A stretch of 64,000 nt of DNA, taken from Acidobacteria bacterium Mor1. GTDB taxonomy: Bacteria; Acidobacteriota; Polarisedimenticolia; Polarisedimenticolales; Polarisedimenticolaceae. Below are positions 27,357-37,685 of this stretch, piece by piece. The notes under the pieces are model-generated. The model had not been told where the DNA came from. It worked only from the letters and a program-made list of their open reading frames with translations, and did not search any database. The stretch is from NCBI GenBank assembly GCA_001664505.1, contig CP011806.1, forward strand, positions 5,323,873 through 5,387,872. The letters run 5' to 3'. The first letter of the stretch is position 1; each line of letters starts with the position of its first letter. The position numbers and the translations under genes are program-made.

Positions 27357-28733
27357 ATGCGTGTGCTGAAGTTCGTGGCCGTTCTTGCGTGTTTGACGGC
27401 GGTCGCCGTGGGAAACGTCGTTGCCTGTGAGGAGGACTCGCCTGCGATGCGCTGGGTCCGCACCATCGAGGCCCTGGACTGGGACGGTCTCCACGACCTG
27501 CTGGACGAGAACGCGACCTATCACGACCCGACCATGGAGTTCTTCGACCGGGAGGCGATCGAGCTCGCCGGCCGGGACGCGATCCGCGATTTCTGGCGCA
27601 AGGCGTCGGAGGACAGCGGCACCAGGAACCTGCGCTACACGGTGAACAACTGCTTCACCGCCGGAGCGACCACCGTTCTCGACCTGGATCTTTCCATCGA
27701 AGTTGCCGGGGAGTACTGGAACGTGGCGCTGGAACACCTTTCCCTTACGGGTACCCAGCGCACCGTCATTAGGGTCGATGGAGACCGCATCGTCGAGGTT
27801 TCGGATCTGGTGGACTACGGGGCGGCGGTCGCGGATATCGACCGCCTGCGCGAGAGCTGCGGCGCGGTGCGGCCCGAGGGCGGCGCACGGGTCGGCCCGG
27901 CGCCGGAACCGACCATGGGGCAGGTCCTCGAGTGTTCGAGTGCCGCCGACTGGCGGCGCCCGGATCCGGAGAACGTGCTGTATCTGCAACTCGACAGTGG
28001 CCGGGTCGTGATGGAGCTGGCTCCGGACTTCGCGCCGAACCATGTCGCCAACATCCGCACCCTGGTGCGGGAGGGTTTCTTCGACGGGCTGGCGATCATT
28101 CGCAGCCAGGAGAACTACGTGGTGCAGTGGGGGGACCCCGCGGATGGCCAGGAAGGGGCCCGTTCCCTGGGGAGCGCCGCGGCCAAACTCGTGGGGGAGT
28201 ATTTTCGTCCTGCCGCGGGACTGGACTTTCACGGGATCGAGAGCCGCGACGCCTACGCCGATGAGGTCGGTTTTGTCGCCGGCTTTCCCGTGGGCCGGGA
28301 CGGCGCCGGCGGCCGCGCCTGGCTGGCTCACTGTTACGCCAGTCTCGGCGCCGGCCGGGACGTCGCCTCCGACAGCGGCAACGGCGCCCAGCTCTACGTG
28401 GTTACCGGTCACGCGCCACGCCATCTGGACCGCAACGTGACGCTGGTCGGCCGGGTCATTCAGGGGATGGAGCATTTCACGACCCTGCCCCGGGGCACGG
28501 GAACACTCGGTTTCTTCGAAGACCCCGCCGACAACGTGCCGATCCGGTCGATCCGCCTCGAAGCCGACGTGCCCGAGAGTGAGCGCAGCTCCCTGGAATT
28601 GCTGCGCACCGACACCGGAACCTTCCGGCGTTTCGTCGACGCCCGGCGCAACCGGCGCGAGGGCTGGTTCCTGGATTCGGTGGGCCGGGTCGGACTTTGC
28701 AACGTGCCGCTGCCGGTGCGGGAGGCGCGCTAA
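27357..28733 (+). CDS. Secreted NTF2/SnoaL-like - cyclophilin (peptidyl-prolyl isomerase) fusion
   Basis: A 458-residue protein; the start is fixed by GGGGAGG 6 nt before the ATG. Signal peptide LKFVAVLACLTAVAVGNVVA. Residues about 28-160 form an NTF2/SnoaL-like domain (RTIEALDWDGLHDLLDENATYHDPTM, AGRDAIRDFWRKA). Residues about 200-400 form a cyclophilin-type isomerase (VLYLQLDSGRVVMELAPDFAPNHVANIRTLVREGFFDGL, YVVQWGDP), with a long insertion before VTLVGRVIQGME. It should catalyse proline isomerisation outside the cytoplasm. The combination of domains is unusual; the NTF2 part may bind a ligand or partner. Confidence 0.85.
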   Translation: MRVLKFVAVLACLTAVAVGNVVACEEDSPAMRWVRTIEALDWDGLHDLLDENATYHDPTMEFFDREAIELAGRDAIRDFWRKASEDSGTRNLRYTVNNCFTAGATTVLDLDLSIEVAGEYWNVALEHLSLTGTQRTVIRVDGDRIVEVSDLVDYGAAVADIDRLRESCGAVRPEGGARVGPAPEPTMGQVLECSSAADWRRPDPENVLYLQLDSGRVVMELAPDFAPNHVANIRTLVREGFFDGLAIIRSQENYVVQWGDPADGQEGARSLGSAAAKLVGEYFRPAAGLDFHGIESRDAYADEVGFVAGFPVGRDGAGGRAWLAHCYASLGAGRDVASDSGNGAQLYVVTGHAPRHLDRNVTLVGRVIQGMEHFTTLPRGTGTLGFFEDPADNVPIRSIRLEADVPESERSSLELLRTDTGTFRRFVDARRNRREGWFLDSVGRVGLCNVPLPVREAR

Positions 28734-28801
28734 ACGTCGTAGTCCCTCCGCAACAGCGGGTGTAGACTCGGATCAATTCCGATCGCATGAAGGGGGCTAC
28801 C

Positions 28802-30202
28802 ATGCATCACCGCCGGCGCGGGACCACCGCTCTATCGTTCTGGGTCGCACTCTTTTGGAGCTTCGGCGCGACCTGTGCCCAGGAGCTTCGCTGGGAGCAG
28901 CTGACCATCTCGGGGCCGCCGGCTTCGGTCGCCCCGAAGAGTGTCTTCGACCCGCTTCGCGGCGTGCACGTCCTCTTCGGAGGCACCACCCCGTCCGGCC
29001 GCCACCTTTCGGACACCTGGGAGTTCGATGGTGAGTCGTGGACGCGGATCGCGACCTCGACGGTTCCGCCGGGGCGCCGTGGCCACGTCATGGCCTTCGA
29101 CCGCGCCAGGGGAGTGGTGGTGATGTTCGGAGGTGGGCCGGGATACCTCTCGGACACCTGGGAATACGACGGCTCCGACTGGACCCGAATTGCGACCCCG
29201 ACCGTGCCGCCGGGAAACTGGCAGCAGGCGATGGCCTACGATCCGATCCGCGAGGTCATGGTGATGTTCGGTGGCCAGGTTTCAGGCGGGAGGAATACGA
29301 ACGCAACCTGGGAGTACGACGGCTTCGATTGGCGTCCCGTGGCGGTCTCCGGCCCCCAGGCTCGCAAGGGGCCGGCGATGGCCTGGAGTGAGGAACTCGG
29401 AGGGGTCCTGCTATTCGGCGGCGCTACCGGGTTCGATGTTTTCGGCGATCTGAACGACACCTGGAAGTTCGATGGGAGAAACTGGACCCGCATCCGGCCG
29501 AGCCTGGGCCCGTCAATCCGCGGCGAGCACGGCATGGTGGGCCTGTCTCGCGCAGACGGCGTGCTGCTGTTCGGCGGCTTCCAGGGCGACCGATTGACCA
29601 CGTTCCGCGTCCTCGGAGATCTGTGGCGTTTTCGCCAGGGCACCTGGGAGCCGGTTGCGTCTTCCAACTTGCCGTCGCCACGGAATCTGTTCGCCATGAG
29701 CTTTGACCCGCTGCGAAAGCAGGTGTTGGTCCATGGGGGGCGGGTGACGAGGACACAGTACGTCGATGAGACCTGGGTGCTCAACTTCCCCCGGTCCGCT
29801 TCGGAGTTTGCCTCGCTCTCCCCGCGCTTCGTGCGCGCACGATTGGGAGAGCCGGGGGGCGAGGGTTTTCGCGCAGCAATCGCGTTCGAGCTCGACCCGG
29901 GCAGCGACGGAATCGACCCGGCCCGTGAGTCGATCGTGATCGCCTTCGGCCCCTTCGAGACCGAGATCCCCGCCGGTTCCCTGGACTGCGTCGAGGGAAG
30001 CTGTCGTCTGGGGCCTGGTTACGAGCCGGTTCGGGAGCTCGTGGTCACCGAGTCCGAGTTGCTGCTGGACGTTCAGGGTCTGGACCTCAGCGGCCTGGCC
30101 AACCCCGTGAGTCTCGCGGTTGCCATCGGTAACGACTCGGGGAGCGCCACGTTGCGGCTTTCCGGCTCGCTGGTGGCGGGGGAGACACCCGGCGTTCAGT
30201 GA
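28802..30202 (+). CDS. Secreted Kelch-repeat protein
   Basis: A 466-residue secreted protein; the ATG at 28802 has AGGGGG upstream, with an alternative at 28787. After the signal peptide there are about six Kelch-type blades. Each has a hydrophobic-Met-Phe-Gly-Gly turn followed by DTWEYDG or a variant (for example VVMFGGGPGYLSDTWEYDG), together making a beta-propeller. Residues from about 335 form a separate beta domain with no clear family. Probably a carbohydrate- or protein-binding surface protein. Next gene: a Wzz-like protein 125 bp away with its own promoter. Confidence 0.82.
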   Translation: MHHRRRGTTALSFWVALFWSFGATCAQELRWEQLTISGPPASVAPKSVFDPLRGVHVLFGGTTPSGRHLSDTWEFDGESWTRIATSTVPPGRRGHVMAFDRARGVVVMFGGGPGYLSDTWEYDGSDWTRIATPTVPPGNWQQAMAYDPIREVMVMFGGQVSGGRNTNATWEYDGFDWRPVAVSGPQARKGPAMAWSEELGGVLLFGGATGFDVFGDLNDTWKFDGRNWTRIRPSLGPSIRGEHGMVGLSRADGVLLFGGFQGDRLTTFRVLGDLWRFRQGTWEPVASSNLPSPRNLFAMSFDPLRKQVLVHGGRVTRTQYVDETWVLNFPRSASEFASLSPRFVRARLGEPGGEGFRAAIAFELDPGSDGIDPARESIVIAFGPFETEIPAGSLDCVEGSCRLGPGYEPVRELVVTESELLLDVQGLDLSGLANPVSLAVAIGNDSGSATLRLSGSLVAGETPGVQ

Positions 30203-30269
30203 GCCGCTCTCTTCTCGGGGTTATCTCGGGTTTCCAGTCTTGGTGTTCGTATATGTTCGGATAAATCCC

Positions 30270-30298
30270 TTGAAATCCGAATCCTCTCGGCGTATTCA
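30270..30298 (+). promoter_or_regulatory. Putative sigma70-like promoter of the Wzz-like gene
   Basis: TTGAAA (30270-30275), 17-bp spacer, TATTCA (30293-30298). A GAGGAG ribosome binding site follows before the ATG at 30328. Confidence 0.4.
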
Positions 30299-30327
30299 CT
30301 CCGCCAAACCGACGAGAGGAGACATCC

Positions 30328-31785
30328 ATGGGATCCGACCTGCGCCGTATCGAGCTTCTCGAGCTCCTGGATCGATTGCTCCAGTCCTGGTGGACCGTGG
30401 TCGCCGGGGTCGCTCTGGGCCTTGCCGGCGGCCTGATCGCCCTGAACCAAACCCCGGCGGTCTATGAGGCTGCGACGTCGGTTCTCGTCGTGACGAGCGG
30501 ATTGCCCGCCGCCGCCGAGGATCGGAACATCGAGCGGGAGTTGCCCCTTCGGGTGGCGACTCTGGAAGAGTCAGTAGTTCGGGGAGCCCCCGACGTTGCT
30601 GCACTTCTGGATCACGCCGAGTTCCGTTTCGCTCGTTCGGTGTTCGAGGTCCGCTATCGGAACGGTGCTGCAGCCGCTGCTCGGGATGGTGCAGATCGAA
30701 TTGCTCGGGCCTACGTCGTTGCACAGGCAGAGGAAGCGGGGCGACATGCGCGGGAGCGTATTCGCGTGCTCGAGCAGATTGCAGAGCGGTTGCGGAAAGA
30801 ACTCGACGTCCGCGAGCAGCGAATCGCCGAGTTCCGCTCGGGCCAGATGGGGTACTCCGAAGAGGAACAGGGTCGGCAACTCGATGCAGCGCGCGTGGAG
30901 CTGGCCGGGGTCGTTGCCTCGCTTGAAGCGAAGCAGCAGATCCTGGAGTCGATGATTCGTGCAGACGACGTAACGCCAACGCCGCAGTCGAGGACGCGCG
31001 GGGAGTTCTCCGAAGCGGCCCCACCCGAGTCTCCCGAAGTCGCCGCTCTGCAACAGGAACTCGAGCAACTCCGGGAGCGCTACGTCGACGGGCATCCCGA
31101 CATCCAGGCCCTGCTGCGCAGAATCGAGCGCGCGAAGAGACGCCACGTCGAGCAGTTGCAGGCAGGGGAGGCCGGGTCAAAGCCCGAGCGGATCCGGCTG
31201 ACCGATTCGATGATCAACATGACGCGAGGGAACGATCGTCTCGAAGATCGACGGATGGGTCTCGAACGGGAGATCATGGCCCTAAAGAAACGGATTGAAG
31301 GGCTTCGGGGCGACATCGCCGAACACCAGCGGGCGCTGGCTCATGGCCCCGAGCGTCAGCGACGCCTTGGAGAACTCAGCGAAGGCGTGCGCGTCATGCG
31401 GTTGCAGTATGAACAACATCTGGCGCGTCTAGAGCAGGAGCGGAACGCCCAGCTGATTCTCGACGAGGAGCAGGGGACGCGCTTCGAGGTTCTCGCCGCA
31501 GCCCCGTTGCCCGATGCACCGATCCACCCGTCGGTTTCGCTCTACCTCGGCGGGGGCGTCCTCTGTGGACTACTGTTGTTCGTCGGCCCCTTGTCGTTGC
31601 GCGAGCTCTGGCGCCCGATCGTTCGCTCCTCCAGGGGGTTGGCGTTGCTCGACGATCTTCCGGTGCTCACATCGATTCCTCGGGTGAATACTCCCTCGAC
31701 CCTGCGGCGTCTGTGCCATCTCCGCAACTTCTCGCTCTCGACGGCAGCGATCCTGTTGCTGGCAGCCGTCGTCAAGTTGCAGTAA
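30328..31785 (+). CDS. Wzz/GumC-like polysaccharide co-polymerase
   Basis: A 485-residue inner-membrane protein. Helix 1 (WWTVVAGVALGLAGGLIAL) lies near residue 30, followed by a Wzz-type beta-alpha domain. A long coiled-coil (about 140-360, rich in Glu/Arg/Leu with EVAALQQELEQLRERYVDGHPDI) comes next, then PDAPIHPSVSLYLGGGVLCGLLLF as helix 2. A third hydrophobic segment ends the protein (STAAILLLAAVVKL). The Pro-rich motif before helix 2 is typical of chain-length regulators. No tyrosine-kinase domain is attached, and no polymerase, flippase or glycosyltransferase gene is beside it, so the polysaccharide it serves must be encoded elsewhere. Confidence 0.85.
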   Translation: MGSDLRRIELLELLDRLLQSWWTVVAGVALGLAGGLIALNQTPAVYEAATSVLVVTSGLPAAAEDRNIERELPLRVATLEESVVRGAPDVAALLDHAEFRFARSVFEVRYRNGAAAAARDGADRIARAYVVAQAEEAGRHARERIRVLEQIAERLRKELDVREQRIAEFRSGQMGYSEEEQGRQLDAARVELAGVVASLEAKQQILESMIRADDVTPTPQSRTRGEFSEAAPPESPEVAALQQELEQLRERYVDGHPDIQALLRRIERAKRRHVEQLQAGEAGSKPERIRLTDSMINMTRGNDRLEDRRMGLEREIMALKKRIEGLRGDIAEHQRALAHGPERQRRLGELSEGVRVMRLQYEQHLARLEQERNAQLILDEEQGTRFEVLAAAPLPDAPIHPSVSLYLGGGVLCGLLLFVGPLSLRELWRPIVRSSRGLALLDDLPVLTSIPRVNTPSTLRRLCHLRNFSLSTAAILLLAAVVKLQ

Positions 31786-31824
31786 GGCCGGGCACTACGC
31801 GGGAGGACGGGATACCCTGATCCG

Positions 31825-34482
31825 ATGAGCCACCCACCGGACAACGCGCGGGTCCTCGAACTGTTCAACGCGGTGCTGGAACTCACACCCGAGCAGCGCG
31901 ACACGTTCCTGCAGGAGGCCTGTGGCGGCGACGAAGTGCTGTTGGGTCAGGTCCACGACCTGATTCGAGACCACGATGCGGCGCGCACGACCTCGGTCGT
32001 CGCCCACCCTCCCGGCCGCAACCCGGAGTCCATCGGCCCCTACAAGGTGCTGGAACGCTTGGGCGAAGGAGGGATGGGGGTGGTCTTCCTCGCCGAGCAG
32101 TCTCAGCCGGTGCGCCGTCGGGTGGCGATCAAGGTCATTCGCGGGGAACTGGTGACCCGGGAGATGGTCGCCCGCTTTCAGGTCGAGCGGGACGCATTGG
32201 CGCGGATGGATCATCCGGGGATCTCCCGGATCCTCGACGCCGGCGAGACCGAGGAGGGCAACCCCTACTTCGTGATGGAGCACGTCGCCGGCGTGCCGTT
32301 CCTCGAGTACTGCGATGCCGGCCGGCTCGGGATCGAGGAGCGGCTGCGGTTGTTCGTCGAGGTGTGCAACGCCGTGCAGCATGCGCATCAACGCGGCGTG
32401 ATTCATCGGGACATCAAGCCGTCCAACGTGCTGGTCACCGAACAGGACGGCAAAGCGGTGCCCAAGGTGATCGACTTCGGCGTGGCCAAGGCGACCCATC
32501 AGCCTCTCGGAGAGTTGACCGTCCACACCCGGGCCGGCGGCCTGGTCGGGACCCCGGAGTACATGAGCCCCGAGCAGGCCAAGGCCACACCGCTGGATGT
32601 CGACACCCGGGCCGATGTGTACGCGCTGGGGGTGCTGCTCTATCAGCTCCTCACCGGGAGCCTGCCGTTCCGCTTTGCCCCGACGGCGGACCTCGCAGAG
32701 ATCCAGCGGGTGATCGCCGAACGGGACCCGGACTCACCGAGCACCCGGGTCCGCATCGAAGGCAACGCTGCCGCCGCGGCGTGCAGGGCCACCGGCGTCA
32801 GCGCCCTGGCGCGGCGGCTGCGCGGCGACCTGGACTGGATCACCCTCAAGGCGTTGGAGAAGGAACGTGGTCGCCGCTACGGGTCCGCGTCGGAACTGGG
32901 GGCCGACGTCAACCGCTACCTGGCGATGGATCCGGTTTCCGCCGGTCCTCCCAGCTTCTTCTACCGGCTGCGCAAGCTCGTGCGGAGGCACAAGCTGGAA
33001 GCCGCGTTCGTCGGGTTGCTGATGGTGCTTCTGGCCGGCTTTGCTCTGCGCGAACGGATCCAGGCGTCGCGCATCGCCCGAGAGGCGGCGACGACCCAGG
33101 CGGTTTCCGACTTTCTCGTCGACCTGTTCGAAGTTGCCGACCCCAATGAGGCACGCGGCAACCGGGTGACCGCCCGAGAGATCCTCGATCGGGGCGCCAT
33201 CGAGGTGCGGCGCCGGCTCGAGGACCAGCCGGTGGTCGGTTCCCGGCTGCTCGGCGTCATCGGCAACGTCTATTCGAATCTCGGCCTGTGGACTCGTGCC
33301 GAACCGTTGTTGCTGCAGTCCTACGAGCAACGCCTCGAAGCCCAGGGCCCGGCTCATCCGGACACCCTGAGGTCTCGGGCGGACCTGGCGAAGCTCTACG
33401 GCCGGTTGGGACGCTACGACGAGGCGGAGTCGATCCAACGGGAGATTCTGGAGACACGCCGCCGGGTGCTAGGCGCGGAGGATCCGGAGACCCTGCGTGG
33501 GATGGTGGCGCTGGGAGATACCCTGCGCCGTCTGTCACGCTACGACGAAGCGGAGTCGTTGTTCGCCGCGGCGTTGGATGCCCAGCGTTTGCAGCTGGGA
33601 GAAACGCATCCCGATGCCCTGGACAGCCTGCTCAGCATGGCGTTCTTGCGTCAGGCCCAGGGGCAGTACGACGAGGCTCTCGAGTTGGCCCGGGAGGCGC
33701 TGGAACTGCACGCGTCTTCCCTGGGCCGGGACCATCCGGCGACGTTCATGGCGATGGACGTGGTCGCGATGCTCCATACCAATCACGGCGCTTACGCCGA
33801 GGCTGCCGAGGTTCACCGCGAGATCCTGGAGTTACGCCGCGAGGTGATGGGCTCCGAGCATCCGTCGGTGTTCAACACCCTCAACAATCTGGCGAACACA
33901 CACTCCTACCGGGGTGAGTTCGAGGCCGCGGAACCGCTCTACCAGGAAGCTCTTGAAGCCCAGCGTCGCCTGGTGGGCGCCGATCATCCCGATACCCTCA
34001 ACACTCTGGACAACCTGGCCGCCCTGGCTCTGGTGACGAAGAACTACGGGCTGGCCGAGGTGCTGTTGCTCGACGCGGTCGAGAGTCGCCGCCGGGTCAA
34101 CGGTCCGAGGCACAGCGACACCCTGCTGGCCATGGGCAACCTCGCCGTGCTGCGCCGCTCTCAGGAACAATTCACCGAGGCGGAATCGCTCTACCTTCAG
34201 ATCCTGGAGGGCCAGCGGCAGACGCTGGGTGAGGACCACCCGGACACCGCGCTCACCATCCACGGCCTGGCCTGTGTCCTGCGCGAACTGGTCCGCGAGG
34301 AGGAATCCGACCGGCTGTTCCGCCAGGCGCAAAAGGTGTTTGACGCGCGGTTCGAACCGGCCCATCCCTGGCCGGTCGAGAACCTCAAGCAGCACTCCAT
34401 CCTGTTGCGCAACATGAAACGGGATGTCGAGGCCGAGGAGATGGAGCGGCGGGTTTTCGCCCTGATGGACTCGTCGGAGTAG
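31825..34482 (+). CDS. Membrane Ser/Thr protein kinase with TPR tail
   Basis: An 885-residue kinase. A short N-terminal helical region (ARVLELFNAVLELTPEQRD) is typical of Acidobacteria and Planctomycetes kinases. The kinase domain covers about 70-360, with GEGGMGVVFLAEQ, VAIKVI, HRDIKPSNVLV, DFGVAKA and [11 protein letters not shown], all intact. One transmembrane helix follows (AAFVGLLMVLLAGFALRE). About ten kinesin-light-chain-like TPR units then span residues 450-880, so the sensor region is extracytoplasmic. TACCCT lies 6 nt before the ATG. It ends 10 bp from the convergent ABC permease gene. Confidence 0.92.
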   Translation: MSHPPDNARVLELFNAVLELTPEQRDTFLQEACGGDEVLLGQVHDLIRDHDAARTTSVVAHPPGRNPESIGPYKVLERLGEGGMGVVFLAEQSQPVRRRVAIKVIRGELVTREMVARFQVERDALARMDHPGISRILDAGETEEGNPYFVMEHVAGVPFLEYCDAGRLGIEERLRLFVEVCNAVQHAHQRGVIHRDIKPSNVLVTEQDGKAVPKVIDFGVAKATHQPLGELTVHTRAGGLVGTPEYMSPEQAKATPLDVDTRADVYALGVLLYQLLTGSLPFRFAPTADLAEIQRVIAERDPDSPSTRVRIEGNAAAAACRATGVSALARRLRGDLDWITLKALEKERGRRYGSASELGADVNRYLAMDPVSAGPPSFFYRLRKLVRRHKLEAAFVGLLMVLLAGFALRERIQASRIAREAATTQAVSDFLVDLFEVADPNEARGNRVTAREILDRGAIEVRRRLEDQPVVGSRLLGVIGNVYSNLGLWTRAEPLLLQSYEQRLEAQGPAHPDTLRSRADLAKLYGRLGRYDEAESIQREILETRRRVLGAEDPETLRGMVALGDTLRRLSRYDEAESLFAAALDAQRLQLGETHPDALDSLLSMAFLRQAQGQYDEALELAREALELHASSLGRDHPATFMAMDVVAMLHTNHGAYAEAAEVHREILELRREVMGSEHPSVFNTLNNLANTHSYRGEFEAAEPLYQEALEAQRRLVGADHPDTLNTLDNLAALALVTKNYGLAEVLLLDAVESRRRVNGPRHSDTLLAMGNLAVLRRSQEQFTEAESLYLQILEGQRQTLGEDHPDTALTIHGLACVLRELVREEESDRLFRQAQKVFDARFEPAHPWPVENLKQHSILLRNMKRDVEAEEMERRVFALMDSSE

Positions 34483-34492
34483 GGCCGGCGTC

Positions 34493-35643
<1,151 letters not shown>

Positions 35644-35647
<4 letters not shown>

Positions 35648-36627
35648 TCCCGCAGCTCCCGGCCGGTCAGTTCGGTGAAGACCTCTTCCAGGCTCGGTGC
35701 TTCGACCCGCAGACCCTCGATCTCGGCGCCGGAGACCCGCACCCGTTCGAGCACCGAGGGGAGTTCCGCCGCGACGTCGTGGAGGGTGCCGCGCAGCACG
35801 CCGCCCTCGAGGGCGAACCCGTCGAGGGGGAGCGCGGCGGGGGCGTGGGAGAGGGTGATCGTGACCCGGCGTTCGCCGAGGATCGTATGTGCGGCCAGTT
35901 CGGCGAGGGTTCCCTCGGCGCGCACCTGGCCCCGGTCGAGGATCAGCATCCGGTCGCAGCGGGACTCGATCTCGTCAAGCTGGTGGCTGCTCTGGAGCAG
36001 GGACGCGCCCCGGGCGCGCAGGCCGTCGAGCATGGTCCAGATCCGCTGACGCCCCTGGGGGTCGACGCCGACCGTCGGCTCATCGAGCAGAACCACCTTC
36101 GGTTGGTGCAGCACTCCGCAGGCGATATTGAGCCGGCGCTTCATCCCCTCGGAGAACTGACGCACCGGTACTGCGGCCCGGGAAGCGAGCCCGGTCCAGT
36201 CCAGCGCCCATTCGATGCGCTCGGCCAGTTGGGGTGGCCGCACACCGTGAAGACGGCCGAAGACATCCAGGTTTTCCCGGGCGGTCAACATCGGGTAGAG
36301 CGCAAGTTCCTGGGGGACCAGTCCGAGACCCGCACCGGCGCTGCCGCGCCCCTCGACCCGTGTTCCGAACAGGGCGATCACGCCGGCGTCCAGGGACTGA
36401 AGCCCGGAGATCGAGCGCATCAGGGTGGTCTTGCCGGCCCCGTTGGGGCCGATCAGGCCGATCCATTCCCCGGGGTGAAGGGTCAGGTCGACCCCGTCCA
36501 GCGCCTGGAGATCGCCGTACCGCTTGCGGGCCCGGTGGACCCGCAGCGCGGCCGACGCATCGGTCAGGCCGTCCGGCCCTTCCAGGGAACCGGCTGACCG
36601 AAGGTCTGCTTGAGGAGTGCGAACCAT
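35644..36627 (-). CDS. ABC transporter ATP-binding protein (carotenoid operon)
   Basis: About 327 residues if it starts at the ATG at 36627, inside the end of the glycosyltransferase gene (64-bp overlap); a non-ATG start nearer 36570 is possible. It carries Walker [17 protein letters not shown], signature [14 protein letters not shown], Walker [17 protein letters not shown] and the switch His in [10 protein letters not shown]. The C-terminal 90 residues are an accessory domain of the DrrA type. Pairs with the permease that follows. All catalytic motifs are intact, so the exporter should be active. Confidence 0.9.
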
Positions 36628-37685
36628 TGAATTGCCAGTAGCCCCAGGATTCCGAACGGATGAAGTATCGCCCCGATCCACGATTGTCCGAAGCGCAGGG
36701 CCAGTCCGAAGCGGGTGGCAAACGCCAACCCCGTTCCGGCCAGCGCCCAGCCTAGCACCGTCGGTATGCCGGCAGCTGCGGCGACGCCGGCCAGCAGCAG
36801 CGGCAACACCTGTCCGCCGAACAACAGCACCGTCCACGGCAGGATACCGCCGGGGGACGCCATGCCCTCGGTGGCGTTCTTGGCCAGGCCGCTCCAGACG
36901 GCGGCGGCCGAGTCGTACATCCGGCAGTCGGCGATGTCGGTGGCGTCGAACAGGTCGGTGGGCCGGCCGGCCTTGCGGAAGGCCCGGGGCAGGGTAATGC
37001 CGTCGTGGCGCGAACTCCGGATGGCCGCATGACCGCCGGACGCGAGATAGCCGCTGCGCCGGACCGCCATCAACTGGCCGCAGCCCGCCGAGTAGGCCGG
37101 CTGGGTCGTGAAGCGCACGCCGGGGAAGGGTAGGAAGCCGAGCAACACGAAGTGAATCAATGGCAGCAGCATGCGTTCGGCAAGGCTGCCCGTGATCTGG
37201 CGGGGCACGCCGCTTAGCAGGTCGAGGCCGCGCTTCTCCATCAGGCCGGCGATGCGGGACAGCGCGTCCGGCTTCAGCGTGACGTCGGCGTCGACGAACA
37301 GCATCAAATCGTGCCTGGCCTCGAGGGCCAGCGCCGCGCAGGCATGCTGCTTACCGCACCACCCGGCCGGCAGCGCCGGCGCACGGGCAAGGCGTACTCT
37401 CGGATCTTCCCGGGAGATACGGTTGACGATCTCGGCTGTACGGTCGGTCGAGGCGTCGTCCATCACGACCACTTCGAGGTCGACCCCGCGGCTCTGCCGC
37501 AGGGCCGCCAACGCACGTCCGATGGTTCGTTCCTCGTCCCGCGCAGGAATCAGCACCGAGATGCCGTGCCGGGCTCCGGCGGTCGCTCTCGGCGCGCTGC
37601 GGTAGAAAAGCAGGTTGAGGGCGACCATGCTGCAGGGGATCGCGGCGAGGATGAAGGCGGCGACGGCGAGGATCTCGAGGGTCAT
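36564..37685 (-). CDS. Family 2 glycosyltransferase, CrtQ/HpnB-like
   Basis: A 373-residue membrane glycosyltransferase. One N-terminal helix is followed by a GT2 domain with ISVLIPARDEERTIGRALAA, VVVMDDASTDRT, LPAGWCGKQHACAAL and the metal site LMLFVDADVTL. Several C-terminal helices follow (VLLFGGQVLPLLLAGVAAAAG and others). The layout matches the glycosyltransferases of staphyloxanthin (CrtQ) and hopanoid (HpnB) loci. Here it sits between an acyltransferase and an exporter in a carotenoid operon, so a glycosyl transfer to a carotenoid carboxylate is the natural reading. The sugar is unknown. It overlaps the upstream stop by ATGA. Confidence 0.85.
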   Translation of the reverse strand: MTLEILAVAAFILAAIPCSMVALNLLFYRSAPRATAGARHGISVLIPARDEERTIGRALAALRQSRGVDLEVVVMDDASTDRTAEIVNRISREDPRVRLARAPALPAGWCGKQHACAALALEARHDLMLFVDADVTLKPDALSRIAGLMEKRGLDLLSGVPRQITGSLAERMLLPLIHFVLLGFLPFPGVRFTTQPAYSAGCGQLMAVRRSGYLASGGHAAIRSSRHDGITLPRAFRKAGRPTDLFDATDIADCRMYDSAAAVWSGLAKNATEGMASPGGILPWTVLLFGGQVLPLLLAGVAAAAGIPTVLGWALAGTGLAFATRFGLALRFGQSWIGAILHPFGILGLLAIQWFALLKQTFGQPVPWKGRTA

